A DNA stretch of 64,000 bases from Geminisphaera colitermitum TAV2 (lineage in GTDB: Bacteria > Verrucomicrobiota > Verrucomicrobiia > Opitutales > Opitutaceae), in contig NZ_ABEA03000120.1 in NCBI RefSeq assembly GCF_000171235.2, positions 23,602 through 87,601 of the forward strand, given 5' to 3'. Made by a program: the position numbers and the translations under genes. How positions within the stretch are numbered: the stretch's first letter is position 1; each line of letters opens with the position of its first letter. A model generated the notes under the pieces. That model saw nothing but the letters and a program-made list of their open reading frames with translations, was not told where the DNA came from and made no database searches. Positions 8,171 to 17,344 of the stretch are shown here, one piece after another.

Positions 8171-9018
8171 TACGAAGCGAGCAAGGCGTTGTAGTGGAGG
8201 AAATATCCCGCTGCCGGTGCGGGGCCGGTGAGCTTGACCGTGAATCCGGCATTGGTGCGCGAAACGATGTCATGCACGAGGAAGTCGCCGCCCTCCGGGC
8301 GTTCGATGTCTAGCGAGATGGCGGGCTTTTGTCCGGCTGGATAGGTCGGCTGGAAGACAATGTTGACCGTGCCAACCCCGGCCTCAATCGCCACGACGCC
8401 AGAGCGCGTCCGCCCATCAAAAACGGCGGTTGCCGCATTGGCTGCATTGCCTGCCGCGTCAACGGCATCTGCGGCGGCTTGTTCGGCGGTGTCTTTGGCT
8501 TCTTCCGCCGCCGCCTTCGCTGCCTGCGCCTGCGCAACGAGCGATTGCATGATCTCAAGGTCTTCGGCCGGCGGAGCCTCGTCGCCGCGCAAAATGTCAT
8601 TCGACACGTCAGCGATAAGCGTCCCCGACTTGGCAAATGGGCCTTCGTCCTTTCGCCAGATGAATTCTCCCATCAGCGAAACGGAGGCGATTTCGTCGTC
8701 TGAAAACAGGCCATTGTTCAGGGGGTCTGTGTTGAGGCTGAGATTACCAACGAAGGCGTGGCCTCCCGCCGCCCCCTGATACTCCCATGCGTCCATCAGT
8801 GCGACAGGTCCGCCGCCAAAATGACCGTTGGCCTTGAAACCGAATTTGATTTGCGGAGCCTCCGCCGTCACGTCGTCGGGCAGGAACGGTTGCAGGCTGT
8901 CGTCTAGGAACGTCAGGCGAATCAGCGCGAGTTCACGACGTTTAAACGCGATGGCCGGGGACGCCTCGCCTCTCGGCCCGACAACCGCCCGTGTGGAGTG
9001 CTTAATGAAAATGTCCAT
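8170..9018 (-). CDS. Tail fibre / receptor-binding protein candidate
   Basis: The 282-residue protein lies directly after the tail-tip gene. It has an N-terminal beta domain, an alanine-rich helical coiled coil (roughly residues 150-195, AQAAKAAAEEAKDTAEQAAA) and a C-terminal beta domain, a layout common in trimeric phage fibres. The start at 9018 (MDIFIKHSTRAVV) was preferred over a GTG at 9063. A GTTTAAAC site at 8940 is read as Phe-Lys-Arg. Confidence 0.6.
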   Translation of the reverse strand: MDIFIKHSTRAVVGPRGEASPAIAFKRRELALIRLTFLDDSLQPFLPDDVTAEAPQIKFGFKANGHFGGGPVALMDAWEYQGAAGGHAFVGNLSLNTDPLNNGLFSDDEIASVSLMGEFIWRKDEGPFAKSGTLIADVSNDILRGDEAPPAEDLEIMQSLVAQAQAAKAAAEEAKDTAEQAAADAVDAAGNAANAATAVFDGRTRSGVVAIEAGVGTVNIVFQPTYPAGQKPAISLDIERPEGGDFLVHDIVSRTNAGFTVKLTGPAPAAGYFLHYNALLAS

Positions 9019-9077
9019 GTGCCTTGAGTGCTTTCTGACCAAGGCGCTATTTCCACCGGACACACACGCACCTACGC

Positions 9078-11474
9078 TTAGGCGACGAGCGGATAACTAA
9101 GATTAAACTCAAGCGTGGTGTTCCCCCGTATCCGCGATGCGGGCCATTGGCCAATTTGGCTGTTGGTAGTAACATACTCGATAAGACCCAACAGCGTCCC
9201 AATACCTTGCCCCGCTGAGGCGCCAAAACGGATGTGCATCGGGGTATGTCCGAGGTCATCAATATCAGCGGCACGGAGGTAAGCGGTCATGTGGACTCTG
9301 TTGAGGTCCCCGTAATCTGCCGTGCTCGGGTGATACTGAGCGGGGATGAGGCTGGAAAGGTTGAGTGAGACCGTCCCATTCAAATAACTGCTATTTACGC
9401 TAGATACCTGAACCCGCACATCAATCCAGACCCAGCCTCCGCGCACGATGTAGCGTCCGCCGCCGCTGCCAGCGGCTACCCTGTTACCCGTGTAAAAAAT
9501 GTCGTTATTGGCCGGGTCGAAGCTGAAAACTTCCTGCAAGATCGGGTCGGGGTCAGGCACCTCCTCTGCCGTCACCACAACCACCCCGCTCTGCATGACC
9601 GTTTCTCCGCCGCCATCAACCACGGCGCGCACTTCGACGCGGTAGCGCCCCTCAGACATCGGAACGGCTGTCGTGTTGATGGCGTAGTTGTTCTTCGTCG
9701 CGCCGGAGCACACCGCGACCGATAATGTTTGCTCGCCCTCTGGCGCGTCTCCCGCGCCAAGCGTAACCCACGCGACCGACACGCCCGCAAGGTCGCCATC
9801 CGCCGCCACTACGGAGCCGGTGACGGGAAAGGACACACCAGCGGTTGCAGTAACCGGCAGGGGATTGATCGTAATCACGGGCGGCGTATCCGGGTCGCCT
9901 GCGGGCGGATCGCCATTGGGCGCTGGATCGACCGTCGTTTCCTCGCCGTTGTTCCAGTCCCAAACGCTTGCCGCCGTCTCGCGCAATTCGAGGTCAATGC
10001 CGAGTGTTGGTCCCGACGAGCCTTCGCCGTTCTTGCCGCCACCCAAGGCGGTCAGGTCGGCATCACTCACAACGAATTTCCAACTCATCACCTCGAACAG
10101 TTTCCCGTTCCAGCCGTAGCGCGGCATGTCCAGCGCAACCACATCGCCAGCCCGCACACGCATTCCCTGCAACTTCAGAGGCAGGCGCACCGTGATGTCC
10201 TGACGGCTCCGTTCCAGTTCGATCTTCGCCAGCCGTTGAGCCGTGGCCGGTGCCGTGGTGAAGGCATACTCCACGTCCCGCCAGATGCGTTCGTTGTTGT
10301 CCTGAGCGTAATACGTCGCGTTCTTGATCGGCGGAAAGTCGGAGGGTTGCCATTTCCCCTCTGGCGAAATGTAAGTGCCTTTCACGGCGTTGCAGGTTTC
10401 GCGCAGGCTGTCCCCCGGCTGAAAATTCACCTCTCCGCGCAGATCGGAAAACCCGAACGTGGCGGAAGGCTCTTGGTGCGCCCCTGCACGCAGCCGCCAA
10501 AGCCCGCCTGAGTAAATTGCCGCCCCCGCCATGCTCTTCAGCATGGATTCGAGCACATCACCCGGAGCGTCGCTTGTGTAAATCACACCGTTGCAGGTGT
10601 AGCGCCGCTCCGTCCGCCCGTTCTTCAGTGCCACAACCTCGTCGCAGATGTTCGCTGCCCGGATGGTGGCGGCGTCGTCAAGCTCGGCAGACGAACAGCC
10701 AAGTCCATAGGCGGAATCGCTCATATAGTCGCGGATGCAGAGTGCGGCGTTGCTGCTGAAAGCCGTCGTGCTGGTGCGCGGGTCGTAAACCTTTTTCCCC
10801 TCAACCAAAACCGAAACGTTTGGCTGTGCTCGAAACTTGTCCGTGTTGTATTTGATTCTTACATACACGTAGGCGACGCCGCGCAGCCGGTGGTTCGCCG
10901 TCCATTTGCCCGGCAGTTCGTTCATCAGCGTCGCGCACGCCGTCTGATTGGGCGAACCGGTGAAAAACTCCGCGTGAACCACGCCCACATAGCTGGGCAC
11001 CTTCGCGCCGCCGTCATCGTAAATCGAAGTCGGCGCGATGCCCCGACGCTCCATTTCCTTCGTGTCCATCCAGTGCAACGCCTGATTTGGAGCGCCGCCG
11101 CTGGTTGGTGCCACGGCATTTCCGTTGGCATCCAGAGGCACGCGGGTGTCGTCCAGCCAGAGGCCCTTGATCGCATTCACCTCATGCCCGGCGACGGCGA
11201 CAACCATGTTCAAATAGGTGTTTTTTTTCCCGCTCCCGGACATGTAGATGATGATGCCGCCAACGCGCTGCGTGCCGTAGATCACACGCCGCGCCGCAGC
11301 TGGCTCGCGGGTTGTCAGTGTCGCGCCCTCCAACTTCCGCGCGGCCTTTTCCATCTTCCGCTGCTGAATGCGCGAATAGACCATGCTGCCGACCATGACA
11401 GCGAAAGCCACGATGTTACCTACCGTGATTGTCATTCCTGCGATAACGAAAACGGGGGCTGCTAAAAATGGCAT
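9078..11474 (-). CDS. Phage tail tip / host-specificity protein (gpJ-like)
   Basis: The 798-residue protein has an N-terminal hydrophobic segment (FVIAGMTITVGNIVAFAVMV), then the 'REPAAARRVIYGTQRVGG' region characteristic of tail-tip proteins related to lambda gpJ, and C-terminal domains with an Ig-like stretch around residues 545-645. The extreme C-terminus probably contacts the receptor. It lies after the smaller tail-tip genes, as expected for a siphovirus. Confidence 0.85.
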   Translation of the reverse strand: MPFLAAPVFVIAGMTITVGNIVAFAVMVGSMVYSRIQQRKMEKAARKLEGATLTTREPAAARRVIYGTQRVGGIIIYMSGSGKKNTYLNMVVAVAGHEVNAIKGLWLDDTRVPLDANGNAVAPTSGGAPNQALHWMDTKEMERRGIAPTSIYDDGGAKVPSYVGVVHAEFFTGSPNQTACATLMNELPGKWTANHRLRGVAYVYVRIKYNTDKFRAQPNVSVLVEGKKVYDPRTSTTAFSSNAALCIRDYMSDSAYGLGCSSAELDDAATIRAANICDEVVALKNGRTERRYTCNGVIYTSDAPGDVLESMLKSMAGAAIYSGGLWRLRAGAHQEPSATFGFSDLRGEVNFQPGDSLRETCNAVKGTYISPEGKWQPSDFPPIKNATYYAQDNNERIWRDVEYAFTTAPATAQRLAKIELERSRQDITVRLPLKLQGMRVRAGDVVALDMPRYGWNGKLFEVMSWKFVVSDADLTALGGGKNGEGSSGPTLGIDLELRETAASVWDWNNGEETTVDPAPNGDPPAGDPDTPPVITINPLPVTATAGVSFPVTGSVVAADGDLAGVSVAWVTLGAGDAPEGEQTLSVAVCSGATKNNYAINTTAVPMSEGRYRVEVRAVVDGGGETVMQSGVVVVTAEEVPDPDPILQEVFSFDPANNDIFYTGNRVAAGSGGGRYIVRGGWVWIDVRVQVSSVNSSYLNGTVSLNLSSLIPAQYHPSTADYGDLNRVHMTAYLRAADIDDLGHTPMHIRFGASAGQGIGTLLGLIEYVTTNSQIGQWPASRIRGNTTLEFNLSYPLVA

Positions 11475-11477
11475 CTC

Positions 11478-11906
11478 TCACACCCTCCATGCTTTTGAAA
11501 TTTGCGATTCAGGCACATGCGCGATGCCCTGCCTCAGCAGGCACGCCACGCCGGAGCCATCAACGACGCCGAGCATTTGCCGTTCGTATTCACCGGCTAC
11601 GACAACGCACACGTCTCCACGCTGCGCCATCAACGGCGGCACCTCCGCGCATCCCAGCGCCGTCAGGCGGTCGGATACAGCCACCTCAAAGCCGCCAAGC
11701 TCGCGAATGGTCTGCTTGGCCGTCTGGCGCGTTGTCCATCCCGGCAATCCGGCCAGCACATCCGCGTAGCCAAGGCACTCCAGCCAGCCAGCCGCGAAAT
11801 GCACGCAGTCATGAATGCCCCACCGAAACCCCTTGCCGCTGGCTTCAGCCAGGTATTCGTGAAGGCGCTTGGGCCAGTCGTCAGGTCTGATGCGTTCGTT
11901 TGTCAT
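11478..11906 (-). CDS. Small cysteine-hydrolase-like tail assembly protein (gpK-type candidate)
   Basis: The 142-residue protein has FRWGIHDCVHFAAGWLECLG near residues 27-46, a Cys preceded by Trp-Gly as in NlpC/P60-like or DUF6950-type phage proteins, and a possible catalytic His at 'GIAHVPE' near the end. The ATG at 11906 overlaps the upstream stop (ATGA) and is preceded by GGAGGAA. Position just before the gpJ-like gene fits a tail-tip assembly factor. Confidence 0.65.
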   Translation of the reverse strand: MTNERIRPDDWPKRLHEYLAEASGKGFRWGIHDCVHFAAGWLECLGYADVLAGLPGWTTRQTAKQTIRELGGFEVAVSDRLTALGCAEVPPLMAQRGDVCVVVAGEYERQMLGVVDGSGVACLLRQGIAHVPESQISKAWRV

Positions 11907-12472
11907 GATGCGTTCCTCCCCCACAAAACTTCCTTGTCCTGAAGATCGGCCACATACTCGAAACCCCTGTCGTCGGGATATAGTTCCTTCTGATCTTCGT
12001 CCGTGTAGCGCCGCTCGCGCGCCCGCTCCAAGTCGATCAGCCGCGACTCGCAACTCACCGTCACCGTTGTCGTCTCTCCTGTGTCCTGAAGGCGCATAGT
12101 GTCCATGCGACCGGCAAAGACCGGGATCGGATCATTCAGCATCGCAGCCGTAGCCGTATCGAAAAGCGCCATCCAAAGACGGATCACTCGCCCGCGATAG
12201 CCTTCCCCGAGCACGCGGGAGATCATGTCGGACGGGATGCCGGAAAGCGAAAGCTCAACGCCGTTCGCCGACACCTTCTGACTTTCCTCCACCTCCGAAA
12301 TGTTGCCGTGCGTCCCCGTGCCGGTGAATGAACGCCCGGCCCATTCCAGCACTCCGGTCCCCGTCCATGTGCGCAGGGAGCCGGTTGCGAAATCCATCTC
12401 GCAGAGGAAGGCCGGGGCCACCACTGGGGCGGCCACCGCATTGCCGACGTTGGTTGAAAGGTCTCTGCTCAT
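11903..12472 (-). CDS. Minor tail protein (tail-tip, gpL-position)
   Basis: The 189-residue protein contains a beta-rich segment 'WTGTGVLEWAGRSFTGTGTH' often found in phage minor tail proteins and lies between the gpM-like and cysteine-hydrolase-like genes. No cysteine cluster of classical gpL is visible, so only the structural role is supported. Confidence 0.65.
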   Translation of the reverse strand: MSRDLSTNVGNAVAAPVVAPAFLCEMDFATGSLRTWTGTGVLEWAGRSFTGTGTHGNISEVEESQKVSANGVELSLSGIPSDMISRVLGEGYRGRVIRLWMALFDTATAAMLNDPIPVFAGRMDTMRLQDTGETTTVTVSCESRLIDLERARERRYTDEDQKELYPDDRGFEYVADLQDKEVLWGRNAS

Positions 12473-12477
12473 AGCGT

Positions 12478-12846
12478 TTAAACGTCTTCGACAGCATCAA
12501 ACTGGAAATCCCACAGAACCCGTTTTTCGGAATCCCACGGTTGCGTTGGTGCGACCATGCGAAACGTCCGCGTCCCCGGTGCCGGATTCACGCCCGGAAC
12601 CCACGGTGTCAGATTGAAGGTGAACGTGCCGACGATGCCGTTGAGGTCGTGTAGCCATGCGCCGAATACAGCCGCATCCTCCGTATCCATTTTTTGCATC
12701 GTGACAGTGATCTCCCAGCGTCTGGCATTCCAGTCGAACACCTGCTGTTGTAGCGTGAACGGCGACTGCACCGACGCCTGAACCCGACGAAGAGATGCCT
12801 TCACCTTGTCGGGCGGGACATTTGGAAATGCGAGCGGATAGGCCAT
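12478..12846 (-). CDS. Minor tail protein (gpM-position)
   Basis: The 122-residue beta-rich protein lies immediately after the tape-measure gene, the position of gpM-type minor tail proteins. The VFDWNARRWEITVTMQKM segment and a 'TWPG..GTFTFNL'-like middle agree with a tail-tip protein. A GTTTAAAC site (12476) straddles the gap to the next gene. Confidence 0.6.
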   Translation of the reverse strand: MAYPLAFPNVPPDKVKASLRRVQASVQSPFTLQQQVFDWNARRWEITVTMQKMDTEDAAVFGAWLHDLNGIVGTFTFNLTPWVPGVNPAPGTRTFRMVAPTQPWDSEKRVLWDFQFDAVEDV

Positions 12847-12849
12847 GTG

Positions 12850-15714
12850 TTACTTCCTCCGGCGTTGTTTTTCTTCCATCGCGGCGATGGTCTTGCGTTC
12901 CAAAACAGGGATGAGCGCGGCAAGTTCCTGCCGCGTCACGCCCGCCTCGAACGTGTAGTTGAATGTCGGTCCGGCCTCTCCGCCAGTGCCGCGCGCCTGC
13001 GCCGCCGCGTTCGCTTCGTTGACCATGCGCAGCGTCGTATCCACCGCGCCACCCCCGGCGAAGCCCTTGCGGGTGACGCGCATCTGTTCCAACGCCGAGA
13101 TCATCGGACCAACGCGCGGACTCTTGACCATCCATTGCGGGGCAACCCACTCGCCCGCGTGAACGACGCCAGCGGGCTTGTATTTCTCGCCGGGAGGCGT
13201 GTAGCCATTGATCGGTATGGGCAAGCCACCCGACGCGTAACCGGGCAGCATGTAGCCGCCTGAAAACTTCCCTCCGCCGCCCGGAATCCAAGAACCAAGC
13301 CCTACCGCTTGAAACGCCATCATCGCCATCTTCATGGAGATAATCTGCATGATCGCCTGCGAGATTCCCTGACCGAGAGACGACAGGATCGTCTTGAACC
13401 CCTCCCCGAAGCTCTTCGCGTTCGTGAGCGCATCGTTGATGCCGCTCGACATGCTGTTGAACCCGGCGTTCACCACGTCGAACATCGGGTCAAAGTTCTC
13501 GTCCATCTGCCTTAACTGCGCACTGAACTTTTCGAGACCGCGAAGGGGCGTCTGCTCGCCGCCCGCAATGCTTCCGCTGGCCTTCTCAATCTCGCGATGG
13601 ATCGCGTCAATGCGTTGCTTGATGGTCTGCTTTTCCTGATCGGTGAGCGCCATCACCCATTCCGAATTGAGAACACGTTTAAACGCTTCGTAAGCCGCCA
13701 ATTCCTTCTTCAGTTGCTCAACGTTGGCCGCACGGCGCTCATTCGTAGTTAAAAGCTCATTACGTTCGATCCTGCCCTTTTCGACGACGATCTTGGTGAG
13801 AGCGCCCTGCAAGGCGCTCTCTTGGGTGTTCAGGCGGTCGCGCAGCGCCTTTTCGTGCTCCGTGGCATCCTTCTTATTCTGCTTTTCCCGCTCCTCCGTG
13901 ATCTTCTTTTCCGTCTCAAGAATCTGCTTCTTGAGAGTCGCCTCCTTCGCTGTAAACGCCGCCCGCGCGGAGTCCGCCGCCTGATTGTCCTCGTCGGTCG
14001 GAGGCAAGTATTGACCGGGATTGTTCGGGTCAGGACGCCCGAGCGCATTAAGCGTCAGTGTCAGCTTCATGCGCTCTTCGAGCAGCTTCTTTTGCAGCGC
14101 CTCCAGCTTGGCCTCGGGCTCCGTGATGGCCTCAAACAGAGCCTTGGATTCCGCCTCGGTATTCTTCTTGAGGTCATCGACCAGTTGCTTGCGAAGGGTG
14201 TCGCCATCCTTGTTGATCTTCTCAATGGCCGCCAGCTTTCGGGCCTGCTCATCGAGCAGACGATTCTCTTCGATGATTTTGTCGCCGCGTTCATCGGCCA
14301 TCGTTAGAAGATTCTGATACGTCTTGATGGATGCCCCTAAAAATGCGCGTTCACCCTTTTCCTCTTGTGAGAGACCTGCGCGAATCCAGTAACCGTTTGC
14401 ATCCGCAACCGGCTTCCCGTCCGCGCCCAAGGCGCGTCCGCCAATATCCGCTCTGGCAGTGGCGCGAAAATCCAATGGTGCCGCCCGTTTCTGTGCCTCG
14501 GCAAGCCATGTGGCGATCTCCGCACGAATGACCGAAAGCTCTTCCGGCGTGCGTGCGCCCGTAATCAGGCTGCGGGCATCACGGAGATGCGTTTCCCTCG
14601 CCACGTTGTTCGCGTTGAGAACATCGTCAAGCCGCTGCGCGCTCCCTCTAACCCATCCAGCCCCGGCCCCCGCCGCCGCGACAATGGCGACGAGCGGCGC
14701 AATCGTGGATACGCTGGCCCCCGCAACCACCGCCTTGATGAGCTTCACCACCCAGCCGCCGCCAATGAGCGCGGAAACGGCAGCGCCGACACCAATGCCC
14801 ATATCGACCGCTGCCGGGTTTTCCCTGGCTGTGTTCGCTGCCCACGTCGCAAGATTGACGCCCTTCGCCGCCGCTCCAGCCAGCGACTCCAGAAACGACT
14901 TCGTCCCCGGCGCGTTGACCAAATCCGTCAGCGCCTTCAGCAACTCCCGGTAGGATTCCGTCAGTTCCTTCGTGGCATCCGCCGCCTGATTGGTGACGGC
15001 ATCCTTCAGGTTGCCTTCGAGCACGGAGATATTGCCAGCAGCAAGCTCGCTCGCCTTCGCGAACGAAGACATCTTGCTCGTGAGAAATTCGTAAAGCTGC
15101 CCCGCCTCCTTTGCCCTCGCCACGTCCTGCGCCGTGATGCCGAGCATCATCGCCGCCTGCGCGTTGCGGTTGATGTTTCCCGTCAGGATGGCCGTCGTCT
15201 CCTGCCGCAACTGGTGTTGCTGGATGCCGAGCGCGGTCAGCGTCTGCGACATCATGGAGATAAGATTGACCTGCTTTTCGAGCGGGATGCCCGCTCCGGC
15301 CATCGCGCCAGACGAACTCTGAAAGCCTTCGAGCAATTCGCCGAACGTGGCGGAAGTCTCTTTCGCCTTTTTGCGCAACTGCTCAAGAACGCCAGTGCTG
15401 GCGGTCATGGCGGAGCGAAAATCCTTGTAGCGCTCCGGGTTGAACTGCCTCAGAACCGACGCCACGCCCACCTGCGCCTGTTCAAGCTGCGCGTTGAATT
15501 TCACGCCATCGGTCAGCGTGCCTTTCATCGCCGCCTTGATGCCTGCCAGCGCCCCGGAAATCCCCTGATTCGCCACCGCGAACGCCGCGCCCATCTTCCC
15601 CGCGTTCAACTCAACGTTCTGGCGCGTGCGCAACATCTCCTCCTGCAACCGGCGAAGTTCCGCCATGTCGCTGCCGACTTTCAGAAGGATGTCTGCGCGT
15701 GCCTGTGCGCTCAT
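12850..15714 (-). CDS. Tail tape measure protein
   Basis: The 954-residue protein is the longest in the window. It has an N-terminal helical tape-measure region (MSAQARADILLKVGSDMAEL), hydrophobic glycine-rich stretches around residues 310-360, and long charged coiled coils in the middle. It sits after the overlapping tail-assembly chaperones, the canonical order. Its length would set tail length at roughly 140 nm if 0.15 nm per residue applies. Confidence 0.92.
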   Translation of the reverse strand: MSAQARADILLKVGSDMAELRRLQEEMLRTRQNVELNAGKMGAAFAVANQGISGALAGIKAAMKGTLTDGVKFNAQLEQAQVGVASVLRQFNPERYKDFRSAMTASTGVLEQLRKKAKETSATFGELLEGFQSSSGAMAGAGIPLEKQVNLISMMSQTLTALGIQQHQLRQETTAILTGNINRNAQAAMMLGITAQDVARAKEAGQLYEFLTSKMSSFAKASELAAGNISVLEGNLKDAVTNQAADATKELTESYRELLKALTDLVNAPGTKSFLESLAGAAAKGVNLATWAANTARENPAAVDMGIGVGAAVSALIGGGWVVKLIKAVVAGASVSTIAPLVAIVAAAGAGAGWVRGSAQRLDDVLNANNVARETHLRDARSLITGARTPEELSVIRAEIATWLAEAQKRAAPLDFRATARADIGGRALGADGKPVADANGYWIRAGLSQEEKGERAFLGASIKTYQNLLTMADERGDKIIEENRLLDEQARKLAAIEKINKDGDTLRKQLVDDLKKNTEAESKALFEAITEPEAKLEALQKKLLEERMKLTLTLNALGRPDPNNPGQYLPPTDEDNQAADSARAAFTAKEATLKKQILETEKKITEEREKQNKKDATEHEKALRDRLNTQESALQGALTKIVVEKGRIERNELLTTNERRAANVEQLKKELAAYEAFKRVLNSEWVMALTDQEKQTIKQRIDAIHREIEKASGSIAGGEQTPLRGLEKFSAQLRQMDENFDPMFDVVNAGFNSMSSGINDALTNAKSFGEGFKTILSSLGQGISQAIMQIISMKMAMMAFQAVGLGSWIPGGGGKFSGGYMLPGYASGGLPIPINGYTPPGEKYKPAGVVHAGEWVAPQWMVKSPRVGPMISALEQMRVTRKGFAGGGAVDTTLRMVNEANAAAQARGTGGEAGPTFNYTFEAGVTRQELAALIPVLERKTIAAMEEKQRRRK

Positions 15715-16076
15715 TGTTTTGGTTGTGACTGCGCCTTGGCTAGAAGGCGTTTAAACGGTGTGTCATTGGACTTCCCTGACTCGTAACCGGCCTGCCTCAG
15801 CAGACCTTGGATCGTTTCCTTGGCGGCATCGCCGCCTCCCATGATTGCCCCGAACGCGCGCACCATCAGCAAACCAAGCTCGCCATCTCGCGCGGACTGC
15901 CGCTCAAGCAAAAGCTCGACCTGCGGTAGTGACATATTCGCTACGGCAGGCAGATCGCGCCCCAGCAACAAGGCGGCGTCGGCGCAAAGATCGGCCAGCG
16001 TCAGCGAGAGCCGCTCAGCGTCTTGAGAAGGTCTTTGAGCTTTGAGCCGACCGTTGCCGCCTTCTCCGAAACCCAA
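15711..16076 (-). CDS. Tail assembly chaperone, downstream (T-like) frame
   Basis: This frame lies -1 relative to the preceding chaperone gene and overlaps its 3' end by 76 nt. It has no ATG; the first possible start is TTG at 16076, so it is probably made as a -1 frameshift fusion as with lambda gpG-gpGT. The segment of about 100 residues is helical and ends FKRLLAKAQSQPKQ. No canonical X-XXY-YYZ heptamer is visible; the best slip point is TCAAAG near 16036. Confidence 0.6.
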   Translation of the reverse strand: MGFGEGGNGRLKAQRPSQDAERLSLTLADLCADAALLLGRDLPAVANMSLPQVELLLERQSARDGELGLLMVRAFGAIMGGGDAAKETIQGLLRQAGYESGKSNDTPFKRLLAKAQSQPKQ

Positions 16077-16372
16077 CGGTCGAAACGAGGGTCGTTGAGT
16101 TCTCGCACCCGGCGATTGAGAGCGTAAAGACTCTCCTCGTCCATGCCGTCGAAAAACTCAGGCTCCTTGCCTGTCGCGAGCGCAACAAGCCCAACGATGT
16201 CCTCGTAGCGGAAAAGGTATTCGTCCATCTGACGAATAGGAATCAGACGAATGGTTAGCGGCTCCGTGTTGCCGCCAATCATGGTGGCAACAAACGGCTC
16301 GCCGCCGTTCACGACGGTCATCTTCGACGGGGCGGCGGGGGCGGCAGGCGTAGTGGAATTTTCGTTACTCAT
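16001..16372 (-). CDS. Tail assembly chaperone (G-like)
   Basis: The 123-residue protein lies between the tail-tube gene and the tape-measure gene. It has a central NGGEPFVATMIG and 'RYEDIVGLVALATGKEPEFF' region and ends in the overlap with the T-like frame. Such chaperones coat the tape measure during tail assembly. Its start overlaps the tail-tube stop (ATGA). Confidence 0.65.
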   Translation of the reverse strand: MSNENSTTPAAPAAPSKMTVVNGGEPFVATMIGGNTEPLTIRLIPIRQMDEYLFRYEDIVGLVALATGKEPEFFDGMDEESLYALNRRVRELNDPRFDRWVSEKAATVGSKLKDLLKTLSGSR

Positions 16373-16848
16373 GCCGTGCTCCCGTCCATAGTGAAGGTGA
16401 CAGCCTGCTTCGCCTCGAAGGCGAGCGTGGCTTTGGTGACTTCGTTGGCCGTGAGGCCGAGCCCGCCGTCAACGGTAACGGCGCACTGAAACTCATTGGT
16501 GACGATGGCCGCTTTGTTAGCGGCGTCATCCGGGTCCGTGATATAGAACCTGACCTTGCCGTTGCGCAGGCCGGAAAGCCGTCCGTCGCCGAACACGCTG
16601 CCCAGCAACTTCACGTCCTCCAGTTCAAGTTTGAGAATTTCGCTTTGGCGAATCGCAACGATGCGGTCGGGGCGCAGAAGATTGTCCGCTCCCGGCACCT
16701 CGCGCTTGATGGTTTCGAGCGTCTGTTCGTAGTTGGCAATCTTGCCGATCAGGTTGACGGCAGGGCCGGTGGTGGGCGTCCAGACCGCGTAGGTCTTGGT
16801 CGGGATGATCGTTTTGGTAGGATCGAAGTTTACGTTGGGAAGCGGCAT
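16369..16848 (-). CDS. Major tail (tube) protein
   Basis: The 159-residue protein begins MPLPNVNFDPTKTIIPTKTY and is beta-rich, with an Ig-like end. Size and position between head-tail completion genes and chaperones fit the tail-tube subunit. The ATG at 16848 was chosen; the frame extends to 16902 without family-like residues. Confidence 0.7.
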   Translation of the reverse strand: MPLPNVNFDPTKTIIPTKTYAVWTPTTGPAVNLIGKIANYEQTLETIKREVPGADNLLRPDRIVAIRQSEILKLELEDVKLLGSVFGDGRLSGLRNGKVRFYITDPDDAANKAAIVTNEFQCAVTVDGGLGLTANEVTKATLAFEAKQAVTFTMDGSTA

Positions 16849-16885
16849 GTTGGTTTTACTCCTGCCCCTGTCGCCATTTCCACCG

Positions 16886-17341
16886 TCACCCTCGCCGCGC
16901 ACGGATCACAAGCGGAGCCTCGAAACCAACCACGACCTCCAACTCGCCCGCGTCGGCCTCGGCACGCGCGAAGACCTCCTGCCCAAGCGACACCTCGCCA
17001 TCGCCGCACGGCTTGCCGATCACGCCTGCAATCGCCGCCTGCAACGCATCCTCCAGAGGCAGGCACTTCCCGCCCTCGCCCTGCATGTTGACCGGAGGAT
17101 TTTCAATGATCGAAACCGGCAGGGCCACGCGCACGGACGCGGAGCCACCGCGCGCACTGTCCGCCACGGCGGTTGAGGCAGTCCAGACCACGAGGACCAG
17201 TCCCGCCGATGCCAGGGCGCGTTCAACATCGCCGTCAATGTCTGCCCCGGCGTGCTCGACCAGAACCGTCGCTCCGTTCAATTCCGGCACCGTTGCAAGC
17301 ACCGCCCTCAACTCTTCACGAACCTGTTTAAACGTCTTCAT
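16886..17341 (-). CDS. Tail terminator / completion protein candidate
   Basis: The 151-residue protein (MKTFKQVREELRAVLATVPE) lies just before the tail-tube gene, the position of gpU-type tail terminators. It has an alpha/beta pattern with 'VALPVSIIENPPVN' in the middle, as in such proteins. A GTTTAAAC site at 17326 is read as Phe-Lys in codons 4-5. Confidence 0.55.
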   Translation of the reverse strand: MKTFKQVREELRAVLATVPELNGATVLVEHAGADIDGDVERALASAGLVLVVWTASTAVADSARGGSASVRVALPVSIIENPPVNMQGEGGKCLPLEDALQAAIAGVIGKPCGDGEVSLGQEVFARAEADAGELEVVVGFEAPLVIRARRG

Positions 17342-17344
17342 TGG

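Noticed and set aside
16036..16080. GGGTTTC as slippery heptamer for the tail chaperone
   Set aside because: Its register is wrong for a -1 slip from the upstream frame.
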